A DNA stretch of 18,074 nt from Scatosoma sp045614565 (GTDB lineage: Bacteria; Bacillota; Clostridia; Christensenellales; Borkfalkiaceae): contig JAZLDG010000042.1 in the NCBI GenBank assembly GCA_045614565.1, forward strand, positions 1-18,074, written 5' to 3'. The notes under the pieces are model-generated. The model searched no databases. It saw only the letters and a list, made by a program, of their open reading frames with translations, and was not told the origin of the DNA. The translations under genes and the position numbers were made by a program. This document shows, one piece after another, positions 7,951 to 15,930 of this stretch (within the stretch, counting starts at the first letter, position 1; each line of letters starts with the position of its first letter).

Positions 7951-8745
7951 TTAGAAAGCGTCTTTGGATATTTTACTCCAACGTTTGGATATAAAGCCTA
8001 ATTTCCAAGAAAGCGGAAGTAGCGCGGTGGAAAAGCGCATCATTTTATTCCAAAACCCAGGAATGACCTTTCTTTTATTTTTATGCACGGCTTTGATTGC
8101 GTATTCCGCCACCCATTCGGGAGATTTTGCCGCAAGCTTGCCCCACAGCCCCTGTCCTTTGATTTGTTCCTTGACGTCGTCCCGCGTCGGCATAGCTCCC
8201 GGCAAAAGCGCGGTGACGGCTATATTTTGACCCTTGACTTCTTCTCGAAGCGCGATCGAAAAGGACGTGAGTGCCGCTTTACTTGCGCTGTATATCGCAA
8301 AATACGGCATAGGATATATGCCCGATACGCTGGAAACGTTGATAATTTCCAACCGCTCCGCCTTTCGTTCGATCGCGAAACGGGAAAGCGCGACGGCGGC
8401 TTCAAAATTTACGCGGCATTGAAAGGTTATTTTTTCTTGCGTATACGCGGATAACGACTTTTGAATATCCGCGCCCGCCGCATTCACGAGCATAGAAAGG
8501 GATAAATTATCTGCCGCGATTTTTGCCATAAGCGCGTTTCGGCTCTCTTCGCTTGCAAGGTCGGCGGCATATACGCGTACGTCGATTTGCGCAAATTCTT
8601 TTTGCAGCTCCGCTTGCAAAGCGGCGAGCTTTTCCCCGCTTCTGCCCGTTAAAATGAGCGACCGTTCTTTTTTAGCGAGCGCGTACGCGAAAGCTTTGCC
8701 CAATCCACCCGTCGCGCCCGTAATCATTGCGTACGATGTTTCCAT
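7951..8745 (-). CDS. Short-chain dehydrogenase/reductase with membrane-type C-terminal tail
   Basis: This is an NAD(P)-dependent oxidoreductase of the classical SDR fold; the substrate is unknown. Counting from Met8745 (264 residues), the nucleotide loop is TGATGGLG (9-16), the structural motif NAAG (88-91), and the catalytic triad Ser139, Tyr152, Lys156 (YSASK). The C-terminus has a basic stretch (NKRKV) and then a hydrophobic/amphipathic segment, as in DltE-like and 17-beta-HSD-12-like SDRs, suggesting membrane contact and perhaps a lipid-like substrate. The second SDR in this window has the same arrangement. An ATG at 8757 lies in frame but has no ribosome binding site. ATG 8745 has GGAG six bases before it, overlapping the upstream gene's stop, so it is preferred. 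It is the last gene of a compact three-gene operon. Confidence 0.9.
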   Translation of the reverse strand: METSYAMITGATGGLGKAFAYALAKKERSLILTGRSGEKLAALQAELQKEFAQIDVRVYAADLASEESRNALMAKIAADNLSLSMLVNAAGADIQKSLSAYTQEKITFQCRVNFEAAVALSRFAIERKAERLEIINVSSVSGIYPMPYFAIYSASKAALTSFSIALREEVKGQNIAVTALLPGAMPTRDDVKEQIKGQGLWGKLAAKSPEWVAEYAIKAVHKNKRKVIPGFWNKMMRFSTALLPLSWKLGFISKRWSKISKDAF

Positions 8746-8747
8746 AA

Positions 8748-9593
8748 TTAACTCCATAAAGTATCTAAATTAAAGCCAAACGCTTGTACCAGCTCTACGT
8801 TTGAAGAAAGCGCCAGATCGCGCGGGGTTACTACCGCCCCGCCCGTAGCGTCTAAATCTATTCCAAAATGCCGATACGCCTGCCAAACGAGATGTGCGCA
8901 ATGCGTGCCGTCTACGCCGTTTTCATAATATTTTGGCGAGAAAATCCCCGTCGTTAAACGATAGGACTGATCGAGAAGCTGCGTTTTCGCATAGTCTACG
9001 ACTTGCGCTTTTACGCTATCGTCCGCTTTGGGGCGCAAGACTAAAAAGTTTACGCGGGAAGAAAAGGTTTCCGCATAGCCGAGCGCACTATTATGCCCCG
9101 CCGACACCGATTCTAATATCGTACCCGTCGCGCCTTCCACGACGAGCGCGGAATGTCCGTAACGGAAAAAGGACGTATACGTCGAAGCCGAAACCAAGAT
9201 ATCCCCGTCTTTGAGCAACGGTAAATAGGTGTAGCCGTTTATTTCTTCCATATAGGTAAACGGAGCGAAATGCGTCCGCACCGTTTGGTAATCGAGAAAA
9301 AACGCCGTTTGTATATCCAAAATCCGTTGCGGATTTACCCGTAAAAGATCGTCGATCCCCAGCTTCGTCAAGCCCGTTTGCTCGTATAATACGCGGTAAT
9401 CTTCGTCCGTTCGTACCGATTTTTCCAAAAGCGGCGTAATATCCGTTTTCGCGCAATCGGGTTTCCAACGCGTCCAAGTATTTTGTGTAGAAACCACGCC
9501 GATTTGCAAAACGCCGACGATACTCAAAAGGAAAAGTATTACCGCGCACAGCACGATCAGTGCACGTTTACTCTTTTTCATTTTCCCTGCCAT
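8748..9593 (-). CDS. Membrane-anchored permuted NlpC/P60-like (YiiX/YebB-type) protein
   Basis: This 281-residue protein has a basic N-terminus and one anchor helix (about residues 10-33), with the rest predicted outside the membrane. The extracytoplasmic part resembles the circularly permuted NlpC/P60 (YiiX/LRAT-like) papain fold: LKDGDILVS (127-135), a likely catalytic histidine in YGHSALVVE (145-153, His147), and then the nucleophile in GTHCAHLVWQAY (229-240, Cys232), i.e. histidine before cysteine. Members act on cell-wall peptides or as acyl-transfer/amidase-type enzymes; which applies here is not known. A 70-residue segment (35-105) without recognisable motif lies between anchor and domain. 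The start at 9593 is six bases after the yggS stop with GGAG 12 bases upstream; ATG 9581 (MKKSKR) is an alternative. It overlaps no neighbour and ends two bases before the SDR start. Confidence 0.8.
   Translation of the reverse strand: MAGKMKKSKRALIVLCAVILFLLSIVGVLQIGVVSTQNTWTRWKPDCAKTDITPLLEKSVRTDEDYRVLYEQTGLTKLGIDDLLRVNPQRILDIQTAFFLDYQTVRTHFAPFTYMEEINGYTYLPLLKDGDILVSASTYTSFFRYGHSALVVEGATGTILESVSAGHNSALGYAETFSSRVNFLVLRPKADDSVKAQVVDYAKTQLLDQSYRLTTGIFSPKYYENGVDGTHCAHLVWQAYRHFGIDLDATGGAVVTPRDLALSSNVELVQAFGFNLDTLWS
8752..8755 (-). promoter_or_regulatory. Ribosome binding site fixing the start of the downstream SDR
   Basis: GGAG on the minus strand partly overlaps the end of the permuted NlpC/P60 gene and lies six bases before ATG 8745. 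The alternative ATG at 8757 has no such site. This arrangement implies coupled translation of the two genes. Confidence 0.7.
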
Positions 9594-9599
9594 AGCCGT

Positions 9600-10286
9600 T
9601 TATTTCTCCGCACTATAATCGCGTTTTCCGAAAATCGTCGAGCCCACGCGGATCATATTGCTCCCTTCCTGCACGCAAAGCTTGTAATCGCCGCTCATAC
9701 CCACTGAAAGATATTGTATATCCGACGATTGCTCCTTTGCCCATTCAAACAAACCGCGCATTTGGCGTGTGAGCGCACGAAGCATAGCTTCGTCTTGGCT
9801 TTCGGGCAGCATCGCCATAAAGCCTTTTATCCGTAATCCTTCCACTTTGGAAAGTCTTTCAAACGCTTCTTTTGCCGAAGAAAACGCGTAACCGCCCTTG
9901 CTTTCTTCGTTGCCGATATTGATTTGGATCAGCACCTGTGAAGTTACGCCCCGTTTCAAAGAAAGCTTTGCGATTTCCAAAGCAAGCTCGTCGCGGTCGC
10001 AAGAATGGAAAAGTTCGACTTTTCCTACTAAATATTTAAGTTTATTCGTTTGCAAATGCCCGATAAAATGCCGCGGGCAGGGCAGTACGTATTCGTTCTT
10101 ATCCCGAAATTCCTGCGCTTTGTTTTCCGCGACGGCGTCTACGCCCGCTTCGATCGCCGCATTGATAGCTTCTGCCGTTTGCATTTTCGTCGCCGCGACC
10201 AAAACGACTTTTTCACCGAATTTATTTCCCGCGGAAAGCTCGTTTTTTATTTCTTCAACCGCCCGTACAATCGTTTGCTTATCCAT
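9600..10286 (-). CDS. yggS: YggS/PROSC family pyridoxal-phosphate homeostasis protein
   Basis: This is a cytosolic PLP-binding single-domain protein of the alanine-racemase-like fold, known in other bacteria to buffer PLP and affect amino-acid pools. It has 228 residues from Met10286. Signatures are VAATK with the PLP lysine at Lys34, AENKAQEF (53-60), the hallmark HFIGHLQTNK (73-82), LSVGMSGDY, and GSNMIRVGSTIFG near the C-terminus. An in-frame ATG at 10310 falls essentially on the predicted transcription start. ATG 10286 has GGAG eight bases upstream and is therefore chosen. It is the first gene of the operon with the permuted NlpC/P60 protein (six bases between stop and next ATG) and the SDR. 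In many Firmicutes yggS sits near cell-division genes; that is not the case here. Confidence 0.93.
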   Translation of the reverse strand: MDKQTIVRAVEEIKNELSAGNKFGEKVVLVAATKMQTAEAINAAIEAGVDAVAENKAQEFRDKNEYVLPCPRHFIGHLQTNKLKYLVGKVELFHSCDRDELALEIAKLSLKRGVTSQVLIQINIGNEESKGGYAFSSAKEAFERLSKVEGLRIKGFMAMLPESQDEAMLRALTRQMRGLFEWAKEQSSDIQYLSVGMSGDYKLCVQEGSNMIRVGSTIFGKRDYSAEK

Positions 10287-10294
10287 TGCGTATT

Positions 10295-10298
10295 CTCC
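10295..10298 (-). promoter_or_regulatory. Ribosome binding site fixing the yggS start
   Basis: GGAG on the minus strand lies eight bases before ATG 10286. The upstream in-frame ATG at 10310 lies only five bases from the -10 box and cannot carry a leader. Confidence 0.75.
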
Positions 10299-10314
10299 AA
10301 AATTTTTCATTATA

Positions 10315-10343
10315 AGTATAGCTTATCTAAAAAAATTTGTCAA
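10315..10343 (-). promoter_or_regulatory. Sigma-A type promoter of the yggS operon
   Basis: On the minus strand, TTGACA (10338-10343) is followed after 17 bases by TATACT (10315-10320). The predicted start is near 10308, giving a short leader to ATG 10286. It is divergent from the lysR promoter about 60 bases away. Confidence 0.85.
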
Positions 10344-10400
10344 TCACCCAAGCAAAGAAAACAAATTTTTCATATTATGTAATTTTTTTCATATATTCGC

Positions 10401-10429
10401 TTGCTTTTTTTCCTTTATGGCGTTATAAT
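10401..10429 (+). promoter_or_regulatory. Promoter of the lysR-adenine deaminase operon
   Basis: TTGCTT (10401-10406) and TATAAT (10424-10429) are separated by 17 bases. The same hexamer pair and spacing occur at the SDR promoter at 17562-17590. The leader to ATG 10472 is about 36 bases. Confidence 0.7.
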
Positions 10430-10471
10430 AGATTTAATAGATAAAATCGATAAGGATAATCAATTTTTCCT

Positions 10472-11344
10472 ATGAATACTGAAGAACTGAAAACATTTAT
10501 ATTTCTCTCAAAAGTCAAAAATTTCACCTTAGCGGCAGAAAAGCTTTGTATTGCACAATCCACGGTAACCAACCGTATCAGCGAACTCGAAAAGGAAGTA
10601 GGCAAACGCTTATTTTCGCGCGGCTCGAAAACGGTAACGCTTACCGAAGCGGGCGAAATTTTTTTGCGATACGCGGAACGTATTTTGGAATTGCAAGACA
10701 CTTCTATCGAAGAAATGAACGCGCTTTCGTCGCATAGCCGTAAATTCTCGATCGGTGCGATTAACGCCACCTACGAAGTGTACGTAAAACCGCTCGTAGA
10801 CGAATGCTTAAAGGATAATTCCGTGACGTCTATTAAGGTAATGCTCGGACACTCGCTCGACCTTATCCAACAGCTTCAAGATAATATGCTGGATATGGTA
10901 TTTTCCGCCGTACCCTTAAAACGGCTTGGATATAATTGCGACGTGTACGACGAAGACCGCGTCGTGCTCGTTTGCGGTAAGGGTAAAAACGAATACGCGG
11001 ACGGGGTTACAAAAGACCAGCTTGCAAAACTCCCCTATCTTATGTGCGATTTGACGTTGAGCGAAGCGGGCGTGTTTATCCGTTCGCTTTTCCCTAAAAA
11101 CCACGTGTTTAGGCTGGACGTGGATAATACGTCTAAGCTTCTCCCCTATCTTGAAAAAGGCTTGGGATATGCGTTCTTGCCGTATAAGTTCGTCAAGGAC
11201 AAATTGCAAGACGGTTCGCTTGAAGAAGTCGCGCTGAAAGATTTTACCGCGCCGAAAGTTACTACGTACTTAATCTATCGTCAAAACTACGATATTAAAC
11301 GTTTCCTTGAAAACAAATTTGATACGACTGCAAACCAAGAATAA
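10472..11344 (+). CDS. LysR-family transcriptional regulator
   Basis: This is a cytosolic DNA-binding regulator of normal LysR length (290 residues). The N-terminal winged helix-turn-helix covers roughly residues 1-60, with recognition helix around AQSTVTNRISELE and the typical VGKRLFSR and LTEAGE wing. Residues ~90-285 form the periplasmic-binding-protein-like effector domain. It is followed after 23 bases by adenine deaminase on the same strand and is divergent from the yggS operon. Candidate targets are therefore its own operon with ade, and/or the yggS promoter whose -35 lies in the shared intergenic region. The effector is unknown. The ribosome binding site is weak: AAGGAT lies about 15 bases before the ATG, so translation may be low. 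Confidence 0.9.
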   Translation: MNTEELKTFIFLSKVKNFTLAAEKLCIAQSTVTNRISELEKEVGKRLFSRGSKTVTLTEAGEIFLRYAERILELQDTSIEEMNALSSHSRKFSIGAINATYEVYVKPLVDECLKDNSVTSIKVMLGHSLDLIQQLQDNMLDMVFSAVPLKRLGYNCDVYDEDRVVLVCGKGKNEYADGVTKDQLAKLPYLMCDLTLSEAGVFIRSLFPKNHVFRLDVDNTSKLLPYLEKGLGYAFLPYKFVKDKLQDGSLEEVALKDFTAPKVTTYLIYRQNYDIKRFLENKFDTTANQE

Positions 11345-11367
11345 CGCAACGAAAATAAGGAGAGAAA

Positions 11368-13161
11368 ATGATCAATAAATTTTGTAAAAAACCGCTTTGG
11401 GAATGTTCGCAAACGCTCGTAAAAGTAGCGACGGGCGCGGAAAAAGCGGAGCTTGTTATTACCAACGCAAAGCTCATCAACGTTTGTACGCGTGAAATTC
11501 TCGAAAACGTAGACGTCGCCGTTGCCGAAGGCAGAATTGCCAAAGTCGGCGATTGTAAAGCGTGTATCGGCGAAAATACGACGGTCGTTGACGCGGCGGG
11601 GAAATATCTCGCGCCCGCGTTTATGGACGGACATATCCACGTCGAATCATCTATGCTCACCGTCGGGGAATACGCAAAAGCCGTGGTTGCGCACGGTACG
11701 AGCGGTATTTTTATGGATCCGCACGAAATTTGTAACGTGCTTGGACTTAACGGCGTGAAATATATGCTCGACGATGCCAAACGCACGCCCTTAAAAGCAA
11801 TGCTTACCACCCCTTCCTGCGTTCCCGCCGTTCCCGGTTTTGAAGATACGGGCGCAAGCGTCGGTCCTGACGACGTAGCGGAAACGATGACTTGGGACGA
11901 ATGCGTGGGCTTGGGTGAAATGATGAACTTCCCCGGGATCTTGTATGCGGACGCGCGTACGCACGCGATCGTGGGCGAAACGCTTAAAGCGGGTAAAATT
12001 CCGACGGGACACTATTCCTTGCCCGAAACAGACGGCGGTTTGAATGCGTATATCGCGTCGGGTGTTCGTTGCTGTCACGAATCCACCCGCGAAGAAGACG
12101 CACTTGCGAAAATGCGGTTGGGTATGTACGCAATGCTTCGCGAAGGTTCGGCTTGGCACGATTTGAAAGAAGTCGCAAAAGCGATCACGAAACACGAAGT
12201 CGATTCGCGGTTTGCTTGCCTTATCTCCGACGATACCCACCCCAACACCTTACAAAGCAAAGGACATCTTGATTATATCGTCAAACGCGCAATCGAAGAA
12301 GGCGTCGATCCCGTAACCGCCATTCAAATGGTAACGATTAACGTGGCGCAATGCTTCCAGCTCGACCACGATATGGGCTCGATTACCCCGTCCAAGTGCG
12401 CGGATATGGTGCTTATCGACGATTTGCAAAACTGCCACGTAACGGACGTGTTCGTCGACGGCGAATACGTAGCGAAAGACGGAAAACTGCTTCAAGAGTT
12501 CCCCCCTTACGCTTACCCCGAAAAAGCAAAAAAATCGGTACACTTAAATACGCTTACGCCCGATGCGTTCCGTATCCCCGCCCAAGGCGACAAAGTGACG
12601 GTACGCGCAATTGAGATTATTCCCGCCCGCGTAGGTACGTACGACCGTCACGTGGAAATGCCCGTCCAAAACGGCTTATTGCAATCGGACGTCAGCCGTG
12701 ATCTTTTGAAAGTAGCCGTATTTGAACGCCACCACCAAACGGGTACGGTGGGTTACGGCTTCGTAAAAGGCTTTGGCATTAAAAAGGGCGCGATGGCGCA
12801 AACGGTGGCGCACGACGCACACAACCTGCTCGTGGTTGGTACGAACGACGAAGATATGACGCTTGCGGCAAACACCTTAATCGAATGTGGCGGCGGTATG
12901 GTCGCCGTGGCGGACGGCAAGGTTTTGGGACTTGTTCCCCTGCCGATTGCAGGACTTATGAACGACGAACCGCTCGAAAAAATGAGCGAAATGGTAGAAA
13001 GCTTGGAGCAAGCTTGGAAAGACATCGGCTGCTCAATGCCGTCACCGTTTATGACGATGGCGCTTATCCCCTTGGCTTGCTTGCCCGAAACGCGGCTTAC
13101 CAACCGCGGCTTGGTCGATTGTAGGACTTTCAATTTCGTCGATTTAATCGTCAAGGAATAA
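11368..13161 (+). CDS. ade: Adenine deaminase
   Basis: This enzyme hydrolyses adenine to hypoxanthine and ammonia (purine salvage and nitrogen release). At 597 residues it is the usual length of the Ade subfamily of amidohydrolases. Visible metal and active-site elements: GHIHVESSML (88-97, His89 and His91), DPHE (117-120), GEMMNF with Glu183 region, His215 in TGHYSLPE, His237 in CCHEST, and the conserved SDD (287-289). The C-terminal ~160 residues form the Ade-specific domain, including the cysteine/glycine-rich IECGGGMV segment. The start has a strong AAGGAGAG site. It is co-transcribed with the LysR gene and ends seven bases before a strong terminator. An alternative assignment to a related cytosine or imidazolone amidohydrolase is unlikely given length and the two-domain layout. 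Confidence 0.95.
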   Translation: MINKFCKKPLWECSQTLVKVATGAEKAELVITNAKLINVCTREILENVDVAVAEGRIAKVGDCKACIGENTTVVDAAGKYLAPAFMDGHIHVESSMLTVGEYAKAVVAHGTSGIFMDPHEICNVLGLNGVKYMLDDAKRTPLKAMLTTPSCVPAVPGFEDTGASVGPDDVAETMTWDECVGLGEMMNFPGILYADARTHAIVGETLKAGKIPTGHYSLPETDGGLNAYIASGVRCCHESTREEDALAKMRLGMYAMLREGSAWHDLKEVAKAITKHEVDSRFACLISDDTHPNTLQSKGHLDYIVKRAIEEGVDPVTAIQMVTINVAQCFQLDHDMGSITPSKCADMVLIDDLQNCHVTDVFVDGEYVAKDGKLLQEFPPYAYPEKAKKSVHLNTLTPDAFRIPAQGDKVTVRAIEIIPARVGTYDRHVEMPVQNGLLQSDVSRDLLKVAVFERHHQTGTVGYGFVKGFGIKKGAMAQTVAHDAHNLLVVGTNDEDMTLAANTLIECGGGMVAVADGKVLGLVPLPIAGLMNDEPLEKMSEMVESLEQAWKDIGCSMPSPFMTMALIPLACLPETRLTNRGLVDCRTFNFVDLIVKE

Positions 13162-13167
13162 AAATTA

Positions 13168-13200
13168 AACCGTCTCGGCAAAACCGAGACGGTTGTTTTA
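13168..13200. terminator. Bidirectional rho-independent terminator between adenine deaminase and the convergent GNAT-like gene
   Basis: An 11-bp perfect stem pairs AACCGTCTCGG (13168-13178) with CCGAGACGGTT (13184-13194) around a CAAAA loop. GTTTTA follows on plus and TAATTTTTA on minus, so it can end both convergent transcripts. It abuts the stop codon at 13198. Confidence 0.93.
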
Positions 13201-14319
13201 TATCTTCTTAATATACGATCTTCTGCGTTTGTGTTGGATATTGTTAAAATGCTTCCATTGCGCTTGAATATTGTAATTCGTTTCTAAATTCAAGTTTGTT
13301 TCCATATATTTTATTTTTGGATCGGCAAGCATTCTATCCAAAATCGTAATCGCAAACGCGCTTAAACCCGATTTACGGTACTGCGGCAATATACCCACGA
13401 GCGCGAGATCGATCGTATCAGGCGATTTTGCCGCTTTTAATAAACGGAACAAGCAGGCGGGAGTCAATCTTCCGCCGCTTTTTTGTACGGCTTTTCCTAT
13501 CCCCGGCAAGCATATCCCAAAAGCCACGACCTTTTCGTTTTCGTCGCAAATGGCAATGATATACTCGCGATTAAGCAAAAGCATAAACTGCTCGATCATT
13601 TGTTTTTGCATTTCAGGCGTGAAAGGAACGACGCCGTATAATTCTTTATAACATTCGTCGATACACTCGAATATACCTTTGGCGTATTTTTTTATAAACG
13701 CGGCTTTTCCGAGCTTTTCGCCGCCAATATGCAAATTATGCCGCAACATCGCACGGTCTACGAGCATTTGAAAGCGTTGATCTTTACGCGGGGTAACAAA
13801 CAAACGGGATTCCACCCAGTCCACGTCTTTGACAAAACCGCAAGCTTCTATTAAATTTGCGTAATATTCGTAATTGTACTGTTCTTCAAACGTCGAAAGA
13901 TATTCAAACCCTTCAATGAGCAAGCCTTCTCTTTCTAAATCACTGTACCCAAGCGGTCCAACGATTTCGTCCATTCCGTTTTCTTTCGCCCAAGCTTCCA
14001 CGGCTTCAAATAACGCTTTCGCGGTTTCGGGATTATCTTCACAGTCAAAACGGGTAAAGCGTACCTGTTTTACATTGTGAATATCGTTAAACTGATATTG
14101 CACAATCCCTTGTATTCTACCCACCGTAACGCCGTCGCGTTGCGCGAGATAAAAGACGGATTTACACGTTTTACTGTATATATTTTTGGACGTAAACATC
14201 ACCATTTCGTCGCCGTATAAGGGCGGTACGAAATACGGATTTCCCTTGTAAAGCCGCAAGGGATATTCTACGAATTCCTTTCTTTGTTTCTTCGTCTGTA
14301 CTTCGATGATTTGCAGCAT
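13198..14319 (-). CDS. GNAT-like N-acyltransferase family protein (YghO-like)
   Basis: This 373-residue protein resembles the large single-chain GNAT-fold proteins annotated as hypothetical or YghO-like N-acetyltransferases. The N-terminal region has YKGNPYFVPPLYGDE (24-38). The middle has GPLGYSDLEREG (121-132), GFEYLSTFEEQYN (137-149) and a tyrosine-rich run. The acetyl-CoA-binding motif A is around VGILPQYRKSGLSAFA (308-323). The C-terminal 12 residues are very basic (KRRRSYIKK). The acyl acceptor is unknown. The start at 14319 follows AAAAGGAG. The gene has its own promoter upstream and shares a bidirectional terminator with adenine deaminase. It has no obvious operon partner. Confidence 0.8.
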   Translation of the reverse strand: MLQIIEVQTKKQRKEFVEYPLRLYKGNPYFVPPLYGDEMVMFTSKNIYSKTCKSVFYLAQRDGVTVGRIQGIVQYQFNDIHNVKQVRFTRFDCEDNPETAKALFEAVEAWAKENGMDEIVGPLGYSDLEREGLLIEGFEYLSTFEEQYNYEYYANLIEACGFVKDVDWVESRLFVTPRKDQRFQMLVDRAMLRHNLHIGGEKLGKAAFIKKYAKGIFECIDECYKELYGVVPFTPEMQKQMIEQFMLLLNREYIIAICDENEKVVAFGICLPGIGKAVQKSGGRLTPACLFRLLKAAKSPDTIDLALVGILPQYRKSGLSAFAITILDRMLADPKIKYMETNLNLETNYNIQAQWKHFNNIQHKRRRSYIKKI

Positions 14320-14379
14320 TTTACGCTCCTTTTCAATGCTACCAAGCGAAAATTTTTTATTTCGCTCGATTTTATATAT

Positions 14380-14409
14380 ATTTTATCATATTTTATTATG
14401 ACAAGTCAA
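14380..14409 (-). promoter_or_regulatory. Probable promoter of the GNAT-like gene
   Basis: On the minus strand, TTGACT (14404-14409) and TAAAAT (14380-14385) are separated by 18 bases. The leader of about 55 bases is AT-rich and contains a small inverted repeat (GCGAAA 14346-14351 / TTTCGC 14360-14365). I see no hairpin terminator after the upstream protease gene here. Confidence 0.6.
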
Positions 14410-14431
14410 GCGTAAGAACTGTTTTTTTATA

Positions 14432-15919
14432 TTATTCGACAAAATTCAGGTCGGAAGCGGCGACGGTATGCGTAGCGGTCGTTTTTTCTTGACCGTCCCT
14501 TACGCACACGAATGAGAAGGAAACGTCTTTCGTCAAGCGTAAAATATGGTCGCCGATTTCAAAATACCGTTTCAAATCGTAACGCTGTCCGTCCACCACG
14601 ATCGCCTTAATAACGTCGTCTTTTTTAAGCCCGATCTTTGCGGCAATCCCGTTTTCCGTAACTTCGCTGATCAAAATATCTTCCTTGATTTCACCAAAAC
14701 CGCTAACGGGGTCGTAAGTATATTTGGAATTTTTCCCAAACACCGTAACGCCGAGCTTAATTTTATACGCCCCGTTCGTATTCTCGTCCCCGTCCGCTTC
14801 GTGTAGCATTATATTTTCTGCCACGCCTTTAACGATTTGTACGGGTACGGCAAAGTTAATGTTTTGGTCGGTTACGTTGCCTGCGTTGGCTATACCGATC
14901 AACTCCCCTTTCCCGTTAAACAAGCCCCCGCCCGAATTACCGCCGTACAGCGCGGTATCGATCCGCACCGAACGGTACGAACGGGATTTCCCGTCTATAT
15001 CCAAGGAAATATACTCGTTGTCTACGCTGACGATCCCTTGCGTAACGCTAATTCCGTCGCCGTTGGGGTTTCCGATCGCGATCGCCGTTTGTCCTACGTG
15101 ATAGGACAAAGCAAAGGTAATCGGTTTTACGTCTTTATTTAAGCCAAGCACGGTCGATGTTTCCGCTTTGATAATCGCGATATCGTATTCCACCGAGCCG
15201 CCTACGTACGTACAAGGGATTGCTTCTTCGGTGTATTCGCAATAATTATACCCGTCCACGTCCGTCTTTTTGGTAGGTTCTGCCGTCGTACCGTATAAGT
15301 AACAATGAATCGTTTCGGAAATATGCTTTTCTACGGCGTCTTCGTCGTATACGACGTGATAATTCGTGATAAAGTAGGTATAATCGCTGTCAATCTGATA
15401 AATGACGCAGGCCCCCGTATATACCGCAAGCTTCGTCGGGTGTTTGGCGTTTTCGCTCGTGTCCGCTTCTTCAAATTCGCAATACAGCTTTCCTACCGAT
15501 TGCAAGCAATCGTTAATCACCGCGCAAGCGTCTTCCCGCGAAGTACCGTCGAGTTTTAAATAGATAGACAAAAATTCCGCGTAAGACAAATCTTCGCCGT
15601 AAATATCCTTGTACGTTTCGTACAATTCAAGCGCGGTCACGTTTTGTCCGTTCGTGCCGTCTTTCCCGTCCATACCGTTTAAGCCGTCTGCACCATTTGC
15701 ACCGTCTTTACCGTTGGTCACTTCAAACGTGCTCGTTTTGCCGTTGGTATAGGTGATGGTATACACGTCCACCAAGCCCGACGACGACGTTTTTTGAATG
15801 GAAACGATCCCCACCGGCGCAATCGGCCCGCTTAATTCCAAACACCCCGCAAGCGTAAGCGTTAGAATACAGCAAGTCAGTATACTGAAAAGCGTTTGTA
15901 TAAATTTCCGTAATTTCAT
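14432..15919 (-). CDS. Secreted lipoprotein HtrA/DegP-like serine protease with collagen-like linker and PDZ-like domain
   Basis: This 495-residue protein is exported and lipid-anchored: hydrophobic signal peptide 7-23 and lipobox LAGC with Cys26. A short beta-rich segment (about 37-69) ends TFEVTNG and is followed by eight Gly-X-Y triplets (residues 70-93), a collagen-like linker common in Firmicutes surface proteins. A spacer (94-160) leads to a trypsin-fold domain with a complete triad: His188 (ITNYHVV), Asp246 (EYDIAII) and Ser329 (GGNSGGGLF). The last ~110 residues contain a PDZ-like region with ENGIAAKIGLKKDDVIKAI and TVAASDLNFVE at the end. It therefore likely degrades or processes envelope proteins. 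The start follows AAAGGGAAAAGG. It lies 11 bases after the FNT channel stop and so is probably co-transcribed with it, an unusual pairing. Confidence 0.9.
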   Translation of the reverse strand: MKLRKFIQTLFSILTCCILTLTLAGCLELSGPIAPVGIVSIQKTSSSGLVDVYTITYTNGKTSTFEVTNGKDGANGADGLNGMDGKDGTNGQNVTALELYETYKDIYGEDLSYAEFLSIYLKLDGTSREDACAVINDCLQSVGKLYCEFEEADTSENAKHPTKLAVYTGACVIYQIDSDYTYFITNYHVVYDEDAVEKHISETIHCYLYGTTAEPTKKTDVDGYNYCEYTEEAIPCTYVGGSVEYDIAIIKAETSTVLGLNKDVKPITFALSYHVGQTAIAIGNPNGDGISVTQGIVSVDNEYISLDIDGKSRSYRSVRIDTALYGGNSGGGLFNGKGELIGIANAGNVTDQNINFAVPVQIVKGVAENIMLHEADGDENTNGAYKIKLGVTVFGKNSKYTYDPVSGFGEIKEDILISEVTENGIAAKIGLKKDDVIKAIVVDGQRYDLKRYFEIGDHILRLTKDVSFSFVCVRDGQEKTTATHTVAASDLNFVE

Positions 15920-15930
15920 ACCTTTTCCCT

